Source: Clostridiaceae bacterium (GTDB lineage: Bacteria > Bacillota > Clostridia > Peptostreptococcales > Tindalliaceae). Taken from it: a DNA stretch of 64,000 nt. The stretch spans positions 327,020-391,019 of the forward strand of contig JAABSW010000001.1 in NCBI GenBank assembly GCA_011390155.1. Direction: 5' to 3'. A model generated the notes under the pieces. It was given only the letters and a program-made list of their open reading frames with translations, made no database searches and was not told the DNA's origin. Both the position numbers and the translations under genes were made by a program. This document shows positions 1-7,961 of this stretch, one piece after another (the first letter of the stretch is position 1; each line of letters starts with the position of its first letter).

Positions 1-201
1 TTGTTCCAGGTTGTGTGTTGTTTCCTGCGTCAAATCGATGAAGTTCTCGTTGATAATACCATTAACCCCATTAATAGCCCCGTATACTTTTGTTACCTGG
101 GGAAATTTTCTGGATTCCAATACAGCCCCAACCATTGACTGGTTGATCACTGCAGTGGGGCCGCCTCCTTGAGCAACCAAGACTTTACCTGTTAGTTTCA
201 T
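1..201 (-). CDS. pfp: 6-phosphofructokinase, probably PPi-dependent (5' fragment)
   Basis: Only the first 67 codons are in the window; the gene runs off the left edge. The protein begins MKLTGKVLVAQGGGPTAV and continues with INQSMVGAV, the nucleotide/phosphate-binding loop of the phosphofructokinase fold. This GGGPTAVIN version, rather than GGDAPGMN, is the form I associate with pyrophosphate-dependent enzymes of clostridia and spirochaetes; that subtype call is inference because the later specificity residues are not visible. It phosphorylates fructose 6-phosphate in glycolysis in the cytosol. The ATG at 201 has GGAGGTG upstream at good spacing. Confidence 0.8.
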   Translation of the reverse strand, partial: MKLTGKVLVAQGGGPTAVINQSMVGAVLESRKFPQVTKVYGAINGVNGIINENFIDLTQETTHNLEQ

Positions 202-258
202 TGTAAGCACCTCCATTTATTCTTCATTTAAGATTTACCCATTTTATCCGATAAATAC

Positions 259-302
259 CACCACTAAGACTCCCTCTTCTGGAAGCGGGAGTCTTAGCGG
301 TG
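259..302. repeat. 16-bp inverted repeat (long hairpin) in intergenic region
   Basis: Arms at 259-274 and 287-302 pair over 16 positions with one mismatch around a 12-nt loop (core CTAAGACTCCC / GGGAGTCTTAG). No T-run follows on either strand, so it is not a classical terminator. It lies in the 5' leader or promoter region of the phosphofructokinase gene and could be an operator, an mRNA-stabilising hairpin or a relic of a repeat element. Confidence 0.55.
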
Positions 303-316
303 ATAAATCACCTGTT

Positions 317-379
317 GAATAAACGAAGTATTTGCCACCAAATGGTACATTGCGCTATCTACTTATGGATGACGCATTC
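317..379 (+). repeat. Diverged 63-bp intergenic repeat, copy A
   Basis: Aligns without gaps to 12711-12773 at about 41 of 63 positions by eye, best in the first 30 bp (GAATAAA, AGTAT, CCACCAAAT). In both copies the same frame after a TAA reads a peptide of the type Y-L-P-P-N followed by L/F-M-D/E-D/N-A, so both may be worn fragments of one gene or element. Each copy sits just after a strong hairpin. No transposase can be recognised. Confidence 0.35.
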
Positions 380-444
380 TTGTTTCTTATGATTCAGTTA
401 CTCTTTGAAATTATTATTTTAAGTGGATTGGATATAGAAAAATA

Positions 445-453
445 TGGTATGAT
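445..453 (+). promoter_or_regulatory. Extended -10 promoter element for the EamA gene
   Basis: TGG followed by TATGAT (448-453) forms an extended -10 element about 35 bp before the GTG start. No good -35 at 16-18 bp is visible, which extended -10 promoters tolerate. Confidence 0.4.
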
Positions 454-488
454 GTTCGAATAACAAATCAGCATAAGGAGTCGATCAT

Positions 489-1427
489 GTGAGTAAGCGA
501 CATCAATGGCTGCCATACTTGGCGGGACTATGTTTTTCAATTATATTTGGTTTTTCTTTTATCTTTACAAAACAAGGGCTGGAAGTTTTACAACCATTCC
601 ATTTACTTGCATTTCGTTTTGCAGCAGGGGTGATATTTTTAAGTATTCTATGGGTATTTGGTTTGGTTAGGATGAAATTTAGAGGAAAAAACATAAAGGC
701 TGTGTTGATACTGTCTTTGTTTCAGCCGGTTATTTATTTTGTTTGTGAAATCATCGGTGTTAGCAAGACAACCGCATCGGAAGCAGGGATGATGATTGCA
801 TTAATTCCTGTAGTTGTGGCTATTTTATCGACAATATTTTTGAAGGAGCCACCAACGTTTCTTCAGTCCATATTCATAGGTTTGTCAGTTTTTGGTGTGT
901 TTTTTATCATGTTTATGACTGGGAGCGTCGCCATCGGAGATAACTTTTATGGAATGGTGGTTTTGATGGGTGCAGTTATTTCTGCTGGTGTTTATAATGT
1001 ACTTTCGAGGAAATCATCAATGCAGTTTAGTTCAATCGAAATAACATATATGATGATGGGTGTTGGTTTTGTTACATTTGGGACTGTATCCATTGTACAG
1101 CATCTCGCTGCAGGGGAAATAAATGCTTATTTTAAACCGCTGTATACGTATCAAGCCATTATGAGTATTGTTTATCTGGGTTTGGTATCTTCGGTTATAG
1201 GTTTTTTTATGATGAATTATATGCTTTCAAAGGTTGAGGCATCGCGCTCCGCTGTATTTGCTAATTTAGTTACCATCGTTTCCATTATGGCTGGGGTTAT
1301 TTTATTAGATGATCCTTTTTATTGGTACCATTTTGTGGGCAGTGTTTTAATTGTCGCTGGTGTTTGGGGTACTAACCATTTCGGATCAAAGATATACAAT
1401 AAAACAAGGTGGCAAGATCAATATTAG
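489..1427 (+). CDS. EamA/DMT-family membrane transporter
   Basis: A 312-residue integral membrane protein with about ten hydrophobic segments, arranged as two EamA repeats (roughly residues 10-142 and 153-297). The first repeat has the typical GxxFxFTKxGLEVLxPF-type entry and the middle has the TTASEAGMMIALIPV segment common in drug/metabolite transporters. It probably exports a small metabolite; the substrate cannot be read from sequence. The GTG start at 489 is forced because the ATG at 487 runs straight into TGA; AAGGAG at 475-480 supports it. The 3' end overlaps the convergent gene at 1424 by 4 bp. Confidence 0.85.
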   Translation: MSKRHQWLPYLAGLCFSIIFGFSFIFTKQGLEVLQPFHLLAFRFAAGVIFLSILWVFGLVRMKFRGKNIKAVLILSLFQPVIYFVCEIIGVSKTTASEAGMMIALIPVVVAILSTIFLKEPPTFLQSIFIGLSVFGVFFIMFMTGSVAIGDNFYGMVVLMGAVISAGVYNVLSRKSSMQFSSIEITYMMMGVGFVTFGTVSIVQHLAAGEINAYFKPLYTYQAIMSIVYLGLVSSVIGFFMMNYMLSKVEASRSAVFANLVTIVSIMAGVILLDDPFYWYHFVGSVLIVAGVWGTNHFGSKIYNKTRWQDQY

Positions 1428-2059
1428 GATTCGTCAACATATTTTGCATACTTGTTTTTCCAACGAATGGTTTTTTTGTTTTCTGTCAGGTGTTCAGTGG
1501 GCTCATTTAAAATTCTTTTTGCTAACTCAAGATTCTCGTGTTCTAGTGAAAGAACAACAGCATTTTCTCGGGCAGACCAGTACAAGGGATCTGACCAGAG
1601 AGGTGTTGGCGTTCTTTCAAAATAGTTTTTGTACATTTTATAAGCAGATTCTAAGTCTTCCAGCTCAAGGAAACAACTTGCCTTGACCAAGTCAAGATAA
1701 CTCATTGAATTACTTGTGTAGGGAAGCTTATTAAGATTTTGAATACATTCAGTGTATTTCTTTTTTTTCAAAGCAGTGATGGCATTTCGATAGTTTATTG
1801 CGTGTCCATCAGTTTTTAATCGCCATTTTCGCCGCATATATAAAAGCAGAACACCTATAAAAAAAAGAATAGGCATTTTGAAACTTATAAAAATCAAAAG
1901 AATTCCAGCAATTCCCAGAGCTGCCTGGAGTGAATAATGGCTGCTTCTAAGATGTGTGGGTGGGCTGGATGAGATGAATTTATTAACAATAGGATTTCCG
2001 ATGACGGTGAGACCTTTTTTTTGTTTTTGGATATTCGTATCTATTTTCGTTTTTGTCAT
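1424..2059 (-). CDS. Membrane-anchored TPR-like protein of unknown function
   Basis: The protein has 211 residues. It has a polar N-terminus of about 40 residues, two hydrophobic segments (about 45-75), a basic stretch (RRKWRLK), and a C-terminal part of about 120 residues that looks like two or three tetratricopeptide-type helical hairpins (NAITALKKKKYTECIQNLNK, then a LELEDLESAYKMY segment). This suggests a cytosolic protein-interaction domain held at the membrane. The start at 2059 was chosen over an upstream ATG because GGAGG lies 7 nt before it. I do not recognise the family. It is transcribed divergently from the ECF gene at 2301. Confidence 0.6.
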   Translation of the reverse strand: MTKTKIDTNIQKQKKGLTVIGNPIVNKFISSSPPTHLRSSHYSLQAALGIAGILLIFISFKMPILFFIGVLLLYMRRKWRLKTDGHAINYRNAITALKKKKYTECIQNLNKLPYTSNSMSYLDLVKASCFLELEDLESAYKMYKNYFERTPTPLWSDPLYWSARENAVVLSLEHENLELAKRILNEPTEHLTENKKTIRWKNKYAKYVDES

Positions 2060-2096
2060 GTTTTTTCCTCCATTTAATCGATACTGTATGAAATCT

Positions 2097-2125
2097 ATTA
2101 TAGTGAGAGACTTAATAAAAAGCAA
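2097..2125 (-). promoter_or_regulatory. Promoter of the TPR-like gene
   Basis: On the minus strand TTGCTT (2120-2125) and a perfect TATAAT (2097-2102) are separated by 17 bp, a good sigma-A promoter 38 bp before the ATG. Confidence 0.7.
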
Positions 2126-2224
2126 CTAAATGCTTGACAAAGAATCAATGGAAGTCGAAAAACATACGATATTGATGAAAGGGTAAATGTACCGATACAA
2201 TAATTGGAATTTAGCATCAATTTA

Positions 2225-2253
2225 TTTACTAGCACCGCTTTTACTGATAAAAT
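2225..2253 (+). promoter_or_regulatory. Candidate promoter of the ECF S-component gene
   Basis: TTTACT (2225-2230), 17-bp spacer, TAAAAT (2248-2253). Matches are moderate but spacing is ideal and it lies about 48 bp before the start codon. I looked for a riboswitch in the leader and could not recognise one. Confidence 0.45.
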
Positions 2254-2300
2254 ATAGATGAGAATACGAACACTATCGATACAATTATGGAGGGATACAA

Positions 2301-2816
2301 ATGGATGAAAAAACAAAAGATCTAACCATGACAGGGTTACTAATTGCGTTGGTGACGGTTGCAACAATGATGATCACCATACCAGTTCCAGCAACCGAGG
2401 GTTTTATCCATGCAGGTGACGGAGTCATTTTCTTTATCGCTGTTTTTTTTGGTCGAAAGAAAGGTGCTCTTGCCGCAGGAATGGGGAGTGCGTTGGCTGA
2501 TTTATTGTTGGGTTATTCCATGTGGATTCTTCCAACATTGATCGTAAAAACAATCATGGGTTATCTTGTGGGTTATATTGCCGGGAAAGGAACACGTCCA
2601 CATATAGGCATTTTAGATATTATTGCTGTGTCTGTAGGTGCTATATGGATGGCTTCGGGCTATTTAGTAGCAGGTTCTTTCATCAAAGGAAGTCTTTCAG
2701 TCGCATTGACAGGTTTGCCTTGGGATCTTGTGCAGGGTTTTGGAGGAGTTGCACTGTTTATACCTGTCGCGTTAGCAATTGGTAAGACACAATTGTTTAA
2801 ACAACAAACTCATTAA
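2301..2816 (+). CDS. ECF transporter S component (vitamin-type uptake)
   Basis: A 171-residue protein with five to six membrane segments. The layout (short polar N-terminus, LTMTGLLIALVTVATMM, then GDGVIFFIAVFFGRKKGALAAGMGSALADLL) is that of substrate-binding S subunits of energy-coupling-factor transporters of the HmpT/riboflavin/pantothenate group. The S subunit binds a vitamin or precursor in the membrane and works with a shared EcfA1A2T module, which is not encoded here. The substrate is unknown because no biosynthetic neighbour or riboswitch points to it. The ATG at 2301 has GGAGGG upstream. Confidence 0.8.
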   Translation: MDEKTKDLTMTGLLIALVTVATMMITIPVPATEGFIHAGDGVIFFIAVFFGRKKGALAAGMGSALADLLLGYSMWILPTLIVKTIMGYLVGYIAGKGTRPHIGILDIIAVSVGAIWMASGYLVAGSFIKGSLSVALTGLPWDLVQGFGGVALFIPVALAIGKTQLFKQQTH

Positions 2817-2832
2817 TTAAGAATAACTTTTT

Positions 2833-2863
2833 ACAAATAACCCGGAATTTCCGGGTTATTTGT
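2833..2863. terminator. Rho-independent terminator (bidirectional)
   Basis: A 14-bp perfect stem (2833-2846 with 2850-2863; core AACCCGGA/TCCGGGTT) has a 3-nt loop and A/T-rich flanks on both sides. It ends the ECF gene. Confidence 0.8.
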
Positions 2864-2901
2864 ATTCTGGGAGCTAATGGGTGTTGCTATTGTATATGTC
2901 G

Positions 2902-2930
2902 TTGACAGAAATGGCTTCTTTAGATAGTAT
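2902..2930 (+). promoter_or_regulatory. Promoter of prfC
   Basis: A perfect TTGACA (2902-2907), 17-bp spacer and TAGTAT (2925-2930), about 70 bp before the start codon of release factor 3. Confidence 0.7.
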
Positions 2931-3001
2931 TGATGAGGTAAATATGACAAGATTGAAACACTGGATAAACTGTTAGTTACCCGTGTATTTGAAGGAGACG
3001 A

Positions 3002-4609
3002 ATGATGAATAAAAATGATTTTGAAAAAGAAGTGCAACGCCGAAGAACCTTTGCCATTATATCTCACCCGGACGCCGGTAAAACAACATTAACCGAAAAG
3101 CTTCTGTTGTACGGAGGTGCTATTCGCCTAGCAGGATCTGTAAAATCCCGCCGGGCACAAAAACATGCTGTATCAGATTGGATGGAAATCGAAAAACAAA
3201 GAGGAATATCTGTCACTTCTAGTGTACTTCAATTTGAATATGATGGATATATGGTTAATTTGCTGGACACACCTGGTCACCAAGACTTTAGCGAAGATAC
3301 TTATCGAACATTAATGGCTGCAGACAATGCTGTCATGGTTATTGACTCAGCAAAAGGAGTAGAAGACCAGACTAAGAAATTATTTCAGGTGTGCAGGTTA
3401 AGAGGCATACCGATTTTTACATTTATCAATAAAATGGACCGAGCAGGTAAGGACCCGTTTGAATTATTGGAAGACATTGAACAGGTACTGGGTATTGACT
3501 CGTACCCAATGAACTGGCCTGTTGGTACTGACGGAAAGTTTAAAGGAGTTTACAACAGGGTTAACAATCAAATGGAAATTTTTGAAGGCGGACACCATGG
3601 ACAGTCCCAGGTTTCAGCTATAACCGGTGATTTGTCAAGCGAAGTGTTCACTGATTTGTTGGGTGAAAGTTCCCATGATCAACTAATGCATGAAATCGAA
3701 TTATTGGATGAAGCGGGAAATCAATTTGATTTGAAAAGAGTACTAAAAGGTGAGTTGACACCTGTTTTTTTTGGGAGTGCTATGACTAATTTCGGTGTAC
3801 AACCATTTTTGGAATCATTTCTATCATTAACTCTGCCACCTGAACCAAGAATAAGCAAAGATGAAGAAATTGCACCAATGCGTGAAGATTTTTCTGCGTT
3901 CATATTTAAAATACAGGCTAATATGAACCCCGCTCACAGAGACCGTATTGCCTTTATGCGAATTTGTTCAGGAAGATTTAACAAAGGTATGACAGCCTTT
4001 TTATCAAGAAATAACAAGAAAGTAAAACTGGCGCAACCACAACAATTTTTTGCCCAGGACCGTTCAACAGTAGAAGTAGCATATCCTGGAGATATCATTG
4101 GTATACATGATCCAGGTATTTTTAGAATTGGAGACACATTAACGGAAGCAGATTTATCAATAAGTTATGACGACATACCGGTCTTTTCCCCCGAACATTT
4201 TGCTAAAATTTCGGCAAAAGACTCAATGAAAAGAAAGCAATTTATAAAAGGCATTCAACAGTTATCTGAAGAAGGAGCAATACAGGTGTTTCGACCATTA
4301 AACAGTGGTATAGAAGAAATAATTGTTGGTGTCGTCGGTGTATTGCAGTTTGAAGTACTGGAATATCGGTTACTGAATGAGTACAATGTTGAAATTCGCA
4401 TGCAGCATTTGCCTTTTAGACAAGTGAGATGGATTGACATGCCTGGATTCAACCCAGAAAAGTTTCATTTAACAATGGATTCGATTATTGCACTCGATCA
4501 GGATGATCGTCCTGTTTTAATGTTTCAAAATGAATGGTCACAAGAACGTATTGAAGATAGAAACAAAGGAGTAAATCTACTCACTATAGGTAAGAGGACA
4601 TACCGATAG
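3002..4609 (+). CDS. prfC: Peptide chain release factor 3
   Basis: A 535-residue translational GTPase, close to the usual RF3 length of about 530. RF3 recycles RF1/RF2 from the ribosome after termination. Visible are the P-loop HPDAGKTTL (22-30), the RRAQKHAVSDWMEIEKQRGI switch I region typical of RF3 rather than EF-G, DTPGH (G3), NKMD (G4), and the RF3 C-terminal domain ending in a basic tail. Two ATGs are in tandem at 3002 and 3005; AAGGAG at 2992-2997 leaves 4 or 7 nt, so initiation at 3005 may be the real one. It has its own promoter. Confidence 0.95.
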   Translation: MMNKNDFEKEVQRRRTFAIISHPDAGKTTLTEKLLLYGGAIRLAGSVKSRRAQKHAVSDWMEIEKQRGISVTSSVLQFEYDGYMVNLLDTPGHQDFSEDTYRTLMAADNAVMVIDSAKGVEDQTKKLFQVCRLRGIPIFTFINKMDRAGKDPFELLEDIEQVLGIDSYPMNWPVGTDGKFKGVYNRVNNQMEIFEGGHHGQSQVSAITGDLSSEVFTDLLGESSHDQLMHEIELLDEAGNQFDLKRVLKGELTPVFFGSAMTNFGVQPFLESFLSLTLPPEPRISKDEEIAPMREDFSAFIFKIQANMNPAHRDRIAFMRICSGRFNKGMTAFLSRNNKKVKLAQPQQFFAQDRSTVEVAYPGDIIGIHDPGIFRIGDTLTEADLSISYDDIPVFSPEHFAKISAKDSMKRKQFIKGIQQLSEEGAIQVFRPLNSGIEEIIVGVVGVLQFEVLEYRLLNEYNVEIRMQHLPFRQVRWIDMPGFNPEKFHLTMDSIIALDQDDRPVLMFQNEWSQERIEDRNKGVNLLTIGKRTYR

Positions 4610-4660
4610 GGTATTATGTAAATGAGGCATGATCGAAGAGCCACTGAAGGATGATGTTAA

Positions 4661-5047
4661 ATGGATAATGAAAAGAATACGATGGTCTGTGTAACGCAGC
4701 AAAAAACGTGTGAAAGATTAATAAAAAAAGGAGCAGGTTTGAGGGATGATGTAGGAGGCAGGTTGCTTGTTATACATGTAACCACAACATCATTACAGGT
4801 CTTGGGTAATTACAGTCAGCCAGAAGCTTTAGATTATCTATACGAAATTTCCAAGAATGTGGGCGCAGAAATGACTGTCATAAGATCAACAGAAGTGATT
4901 AAAACACTGGTGGAATTTTGTCGGGAGAACCACATATCAACACTTGTGCTGGGTGAATCACAAAGACCATCCAAGGAAAACACAATTGTGGATGAATTAA
5001 GAAAACGTCTGGGTAGCAGAGTGGAGATCAAAATTGTCCCGGTATAG
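4661..5047 (+). CDS. Universal stress protein (UspA)/KdpD-like protein
   Basis: The 128-residue protein has the Rossmann-like UspA fold pattern. The opening VCVTQQKTCERLIKKGA is very like the Usp segment of the KdpD sensor kinase and of stand-alone clostridial Usp proteins. It is followed by LLVIHV, an acidic/hydrophobic helix and the C-terminal LVLGESQRPS loop where ATP-binding members carry their phosphate loop. No kinase or membrane part is attached. It lies 51 bp after prfC and may be co-transcribed. Its role is unknown; small Usp proteins often bind ATP and respond to stress. Confidence 0.7.
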   Translation: MDNEKNTMVCVTQQKTCERLIKKGAGLRDDVGGRLLVIHVTTTSLQVLGNYSQPEALDYLYEISKNVGAEMTVIRSTEVIKTLVEFCRENHISTLVLGESQRPSKENTIVDELRKRLGSRVEIKIVPV

Positions 5048-5099
5048 TTAATCTGTGTAATTAAACATACGAAGACTATCCATAAGAAAGTGTTGATAA

Positions 5100-6038
5100 A
5101 TGATGAATGTCAATCAGTTATACAATTCATATTCGAACCACCTGCAGAGCAAGTATGGAGAAAAAGTGTACAAACTGCCAATACATTTGAATTCCGGCTG
5201 TCCTAATAGGGATGGTTTACTCGGAACAGGGGGCTGTGATTTTTGCGCTGAAAATGGTGCGGGTTTCGAATTGTTATCAGCATTGACACCTGTCGAGGAA
5301 CAAATTACCAGGAATATGAAATATATCGGTAGTAAATATGGTGCATCCAAGTTTATTGCTTATTTTCAAAATTACAGCAATACTTATATGTCTTTCGATT
5401 CATTTAAAACTGCCATGTCGAGTGCCATTCACCCCGATATTGTCGAGTTTTCCATATCCACCAGACCTGACTGCATCCAGAAAAAGCACCTTGAATACCT
5501 TGCAGCCATTAGAAAAGAAACGAACATTCAAATTAGCATAGAGTTAGGGTTACAAACGGCAAATTACCACACATTGCGTAAAATTAATCGCGGCCATGGA
5601 CTAGCCTCGTTTATCGACGCTGTAGTAAAAATTCACCATTATAATTTTGACGTATGCGCTCACGTAATTGTTAATCTTCCTGGAGACAATGATATAGATG
5701 CAATTGAAACAGCAGAAATATTGTCTGCACTGAAAGTGCAGCAAGTAAAAATGCATGCATTATATATTATGAAGAACACAAAGATGGGCATGGACTATGA
5801 GAGAGGCTTATTTACAATTATTTCCCTGGATGAATACATTGATAGGGTAATACTTTTTTTAGAGCATATCCATCCTGATATGGTTGTACAACGAATCATA
5901 GGTCGAGCGCCTGAAGAGAACAGCTTATTTGTTAATTGGGGTATGAGTTGGTGGAAAATTAGGGATTTAATCCATAACAAGATGGAGCGGGAACAGAGGC
6001 ACCAAGGGGATAAATGGTTTTCAGGTTTAAATTTTTAA
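5100..6038 (+). CDS. YhcC/TIGR01212-type radical SAM protein
   Basis: A 312-residue radical SAM enzyme. The 4Fe-4S ligands are C34, C46 and C49 in the unusual spacing C-x11-C-x2-C (CPNRDG, then GGCDFC), which is the hallmark of the YhcC family rather than the usual CxxxCxxC. The rest follows the family: FSISTRPDC, IELGLQTAN, NLPGDN and GRAPEE. The reaction of this family is not established; links to RNA modification have been proposed. ATGs at 5100 and 5103 are both possible. Confidence 0.88.
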   Translation: MMNVNQLYNSYSNHLQSKYGEKVYKLPIHLNSGCPNRDGLLGTGGCDFCAENGAGFELLSALTPVEEQITRNMKYIGSKYGASKFIAYFQNYSNTYMSFDSFKTAMSSAIHPDIVEFSISTRPDCIQKKHLEYLAAIRKETNIQISIELGLQTANYHTLRKINRGHGLASFIDAVVKIHHYNFDVCAHVIVNLPGDNDIDAIETAEILSALKVQQVKMHALYIMKNTKMGMDYERGLFTIISLDEYIDRVILFLEHIHPDMVVQRIIGRAPEENSLFVNWGMSWWKIRDLIHNKMEREQRHQGDKWFSGLNF

Positions 6039-6100
6039 TGAATTCAAAACAAAAACAATAATAAAAATTCTGAAAAAAGTTAAAATTTATTATTTTGTCA

Positions 6101-6127
6101 GAAGGACTTTTCAAAAAAGTGTCGAAT
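6101..6127 (+). promoter_or_regulatory. Candidate sigma-H promoter with overlapping Spo0A box
   Basis: GAAGGACTT (6101-6109) resembles the sigma-H -35 (RnAGGAwww), and CGAAT (6123-6127), 13 bp later, resembles its -10. The heptamer TGTCGAA at 6120-6126 is a perfect Spo0A box on top of the -10. The gene start is 58 bp downstream. This is pattern matching only, in a very AT-rich stretch. Confidence 0.35.
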
Positions 6128-6184
6128 TCATCTATAAGAAATATGTTTTAAATAAGATATTAAAAATCGATGGAGGGATGCCAC

Positions 6185-6604
6185 ATGATAAAATTGATTG
6201 TTGGTAAAAAAGGCAGTGGAAAAACAAAAAGACTGGTAGAAATGGCGAATGAAGCTGTGAAAAAATCTAAAGGGCACGTTGTTTTTATCGATATGGACAA
6301 TAGTAAAATGTTTCAAATAGATTATCGGGCAAGATTTATGCACTTAAATGAATATCAATTAACAAATGAAATGGAATTTCTTGGGTTTTTATGCGGTGTT
6401 GTCGCTTCCAATTACGATATTGAAAATATTTACATTGATGGATTGGTAAAATTGAGTTCTGATGGCCTTGAAAGCCTGGAGCCTTTCTTTGATAGATTAA
6501 GCAAAATAGAAATGAAGTATAATATTGGCTTTGTTTTTGGAATAAGTTGGGACGATCCTGATGTGCCAGAGTATCTTAAACGCTTTCAAGTGGAAAATTT
6601 GTAA
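6185..6604 (+). CDS. Small P-loop ATP-binding protein of unknown function
   Basis: A 139-residue protein that opens with a classical Walker A loop, MIKLIVGKKGSGKTKRLVEM. A VVFIDMD strand follows, then ENIYIDGL, which fits a Walker B strand, and GFVFGISWDDPDVPE near the end. The size and lack of further domains suggest a small NTPase or kinase-like protein; I recognise it as a recurring clostridial type without known role. The ATG at 6185 was chosen because GGAGGG lies just upstream; an in-frame ATG 15 bp earlier overlaps that site. A sigma-H/Spo0A-like promoter precedes it. Confidence 0.65.
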   Translation: MIKLIVGKKGSGKTKRLVEMANEAVKKSKGHVVFIDMDNSKMFQIDYRARFMHLNEYQLTNEMEFLGFLCGVVASNYDIENIYIDGLVKLSSDGLESLEPFFDRLSKIEMKYNIGFVFGISWDDPDVPEYLKRFQVENL

Positions 6605-6636
6605 ATAAATCGATATTGAAACATGATAAATCCGTC

Positions 6637-6665
6637 GCCTCTTCATTGCAAGAAGAGGCATTTTG
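6637..6665 (+). terminator. Rho-independent terminator
   Basis: Stem GCCTCTTC (6637-6644) with GAAGAGGC (6652-6659), 7-nt loop, followed by ATTTTGTT. It closes the P-loop gene. Confidence 0.8.
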
Positions 6666-6689
6666 TTATAGGCACTCTGTGATGATCTA

Positions 6690-6718
6690 TTGTATTCAAA
6701 CAGTTGATATGATATACT
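6690..6718 (+). promoter_or_regulatory. Promoter of the GAPDH gene
   Basis: TTGTAT (6690-6695), 17-bp spacer, TATACT (6713-6718). The transcript would have a leader of about 95 nt containing a weak GGGAC/GTCCC hairpin. Confidence 0.65.
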
Positions 6719-6819
6719 TTTTATCAGGTAGTGTTTTTTTAACTGGAACGGGACACAAAATGCTTTAGAGGGATAAAATAAGTCCCGAGACATCTAATTC
6801 ATTGAAAAGGAGGATTTTA

Positions 6820-7833
6820 ATGAAAACTAAAGTTGGGATTAATGGGTTTGGACGGATTGGGAAAATTGCCTTAAGAGTATGGCTGGAGAATGAAAGAGAT
6901 CTGGAAATAGTGGCGATAAATAGTACTAGTGGACCTGTGAAACATGCACATATTTTAAAATATGACAGTATGTATGGTATTTTGCCACAGGAAGTAATAG
7001 CAACTGAAGACGAACTAAAAATTGGTGACAAAGTAATTAAATTTACTGCGCATAAAGACCCGGCCGAGATCCCATGGAAAGAGATGGGCGTAGATATTGT
7101 CTTAGAGTGCACTGGTATATTTAACACCGAAGAAAAAGCTATGAATCACATTCATGCAGGAGCAAAAAAAGTTATTTTATCTGCACCTCCAAAGGGTGGA
7201 GATGTTCTGCAGGTTGTCATGGGTGTAAACGAAGATATGTATGATCCGGAGAAACATCAGATTTTATCCAATGCATCCTGCACCACAAACTGCCTTGCAC
7301 CTCTTGTGAAAGTACTGAATGATGAATTCGGGGTGGAATATGGATTGATGACCACTGTTCACTCTTATACTAACGACCAACAATTACTGGATAAACCACA
7401 CAAAGATCCAAGAAGAGCGCGGGCAGCAGCCGAATCCATTATTCCTACCACAACAGGTGCAGCCAAAGCTGTGACAAAAGTTATTCCTGAACTTGCAGGA
7501 AGGTTAAATGGTTTTGCTTTTCGGGTACCAACACCTGTTGTTTCTGTTGTTGATTTGGTTGCTGAACTGAAGAAAGATACAACAGCAGAGGAAGTCAATC
7601 AAAAATTTAAAGAAGCATCCGAAGGAAAACTTAAAGGTATTATGGGCTTCAGCGAAGAGCCCTTAGTTTCAATTGATTACAAGAAAGACAGTAGATCAAG
7701 CATTATTGATAGTTTATCAACGATGATGACTGGACCACGGTTGGTAAAAGTGGTATCCTGGTATGATAATGAGTGGGGCTACTCTGAAAGGTTGGTTGAT
7801 TTCCTAGCATACGTAGCAGCTAAAGGGTTGTAA
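6820..7833 (+). CDS. gap: Glyceraldehyde-3-phosphate dehydrogenase, type I
   Basis: A 338-residue enzyme of glycolysis/gluconeogenesis that oxidises glyceraldehyde 3-phosphate with NAD(P). The NAD-binding GINGFGRIG is at 6-14, the catalytic cysteine is C154 in SNASCTTNC, and the C-terminal WYDNEWGYSERLVD is intact. The residue at the end of the second strand, where NAD-specific enzymes have Asp (as in VNDL), is Ser35 here (VAINSTSG), so NADP use is possible. The ATG at 6820 was chosen over one 18 bp upstream because AAAGGAGG ends 6 nt before it. It has its own promoter and terminator, so it is monocistronic, apart from the pgk-tpi genes that often accompany it. Confidence 0.95.
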   Translation: MKTKVGINGFGRIGKIALRVWLENERDLEIVAINSTSGPVKHAHILKYDSMYGILPQEVIATEDELKIGDKVIKFTAHKDPAEIPWKEMGVDIVLECTGIFNTEEKAMNHIHAGAKKVILSAPPKGGDVLQVVMGVNEDMYDPEKHQILSNASCTTNCLAPLVKVLNDEFGVEYGLMTTVHSYTNDQQLLDKPHKDPRRARAAAESIIPTTTGAAKAVTKVIPELAGRLNGFAFRVPTPVVSVVDLVAELKKDTTAEEVNQKFKEASEGKLKGIMGFSEEPLVSIDYKKDSRSSIIDSLSTMMTGPRLVKVVSWYDNEWGYSERLVDFLAYVAAKGL

Positions 7834-7860
7834 AATAAACATCCTGACAGATTAATGAAG

Positions 7861-7892
7861 AGACTGTTATCAAATGATAACAGTCTTTTTTC
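7861..7892 (+). terminator. Rho-independent terminator of gap
   Basis: Perfect 11-bp stem AGACTGTTATC (7861-7871) / GATAACAGTCT (7876-7886) with AAAT loop and a run of T from 7886. Confidence 0.92.
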
Positions 7893-7915
7893 TGGTGTTG
7901 ATTGAAAATGTCGTG

Positions 7916-7921
7916 TATAAT
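7916..7921 (+). promoter_or_regulatory. -10 element for the alarmone synthetase gene
   Basis: A perfect TATAAT preceded directly by TG, 40 bp before the start codon. The -35 at the expected distance (CTGGTG/TGGTGT) is weak. Confidence 0.5.
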
Positions 7922-7961
7922 AAGGTTGGTTTCCATTAAAAATCTATAGGGAGTGGAGAAT

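Noticed and set aside
2126..2300. Riboswitch in the leader of the ECF S-component gene
   Set aside because: I looked for thiamine, folate, riboflavin, cobalamin and preQ1 type cores and found none that I could support.
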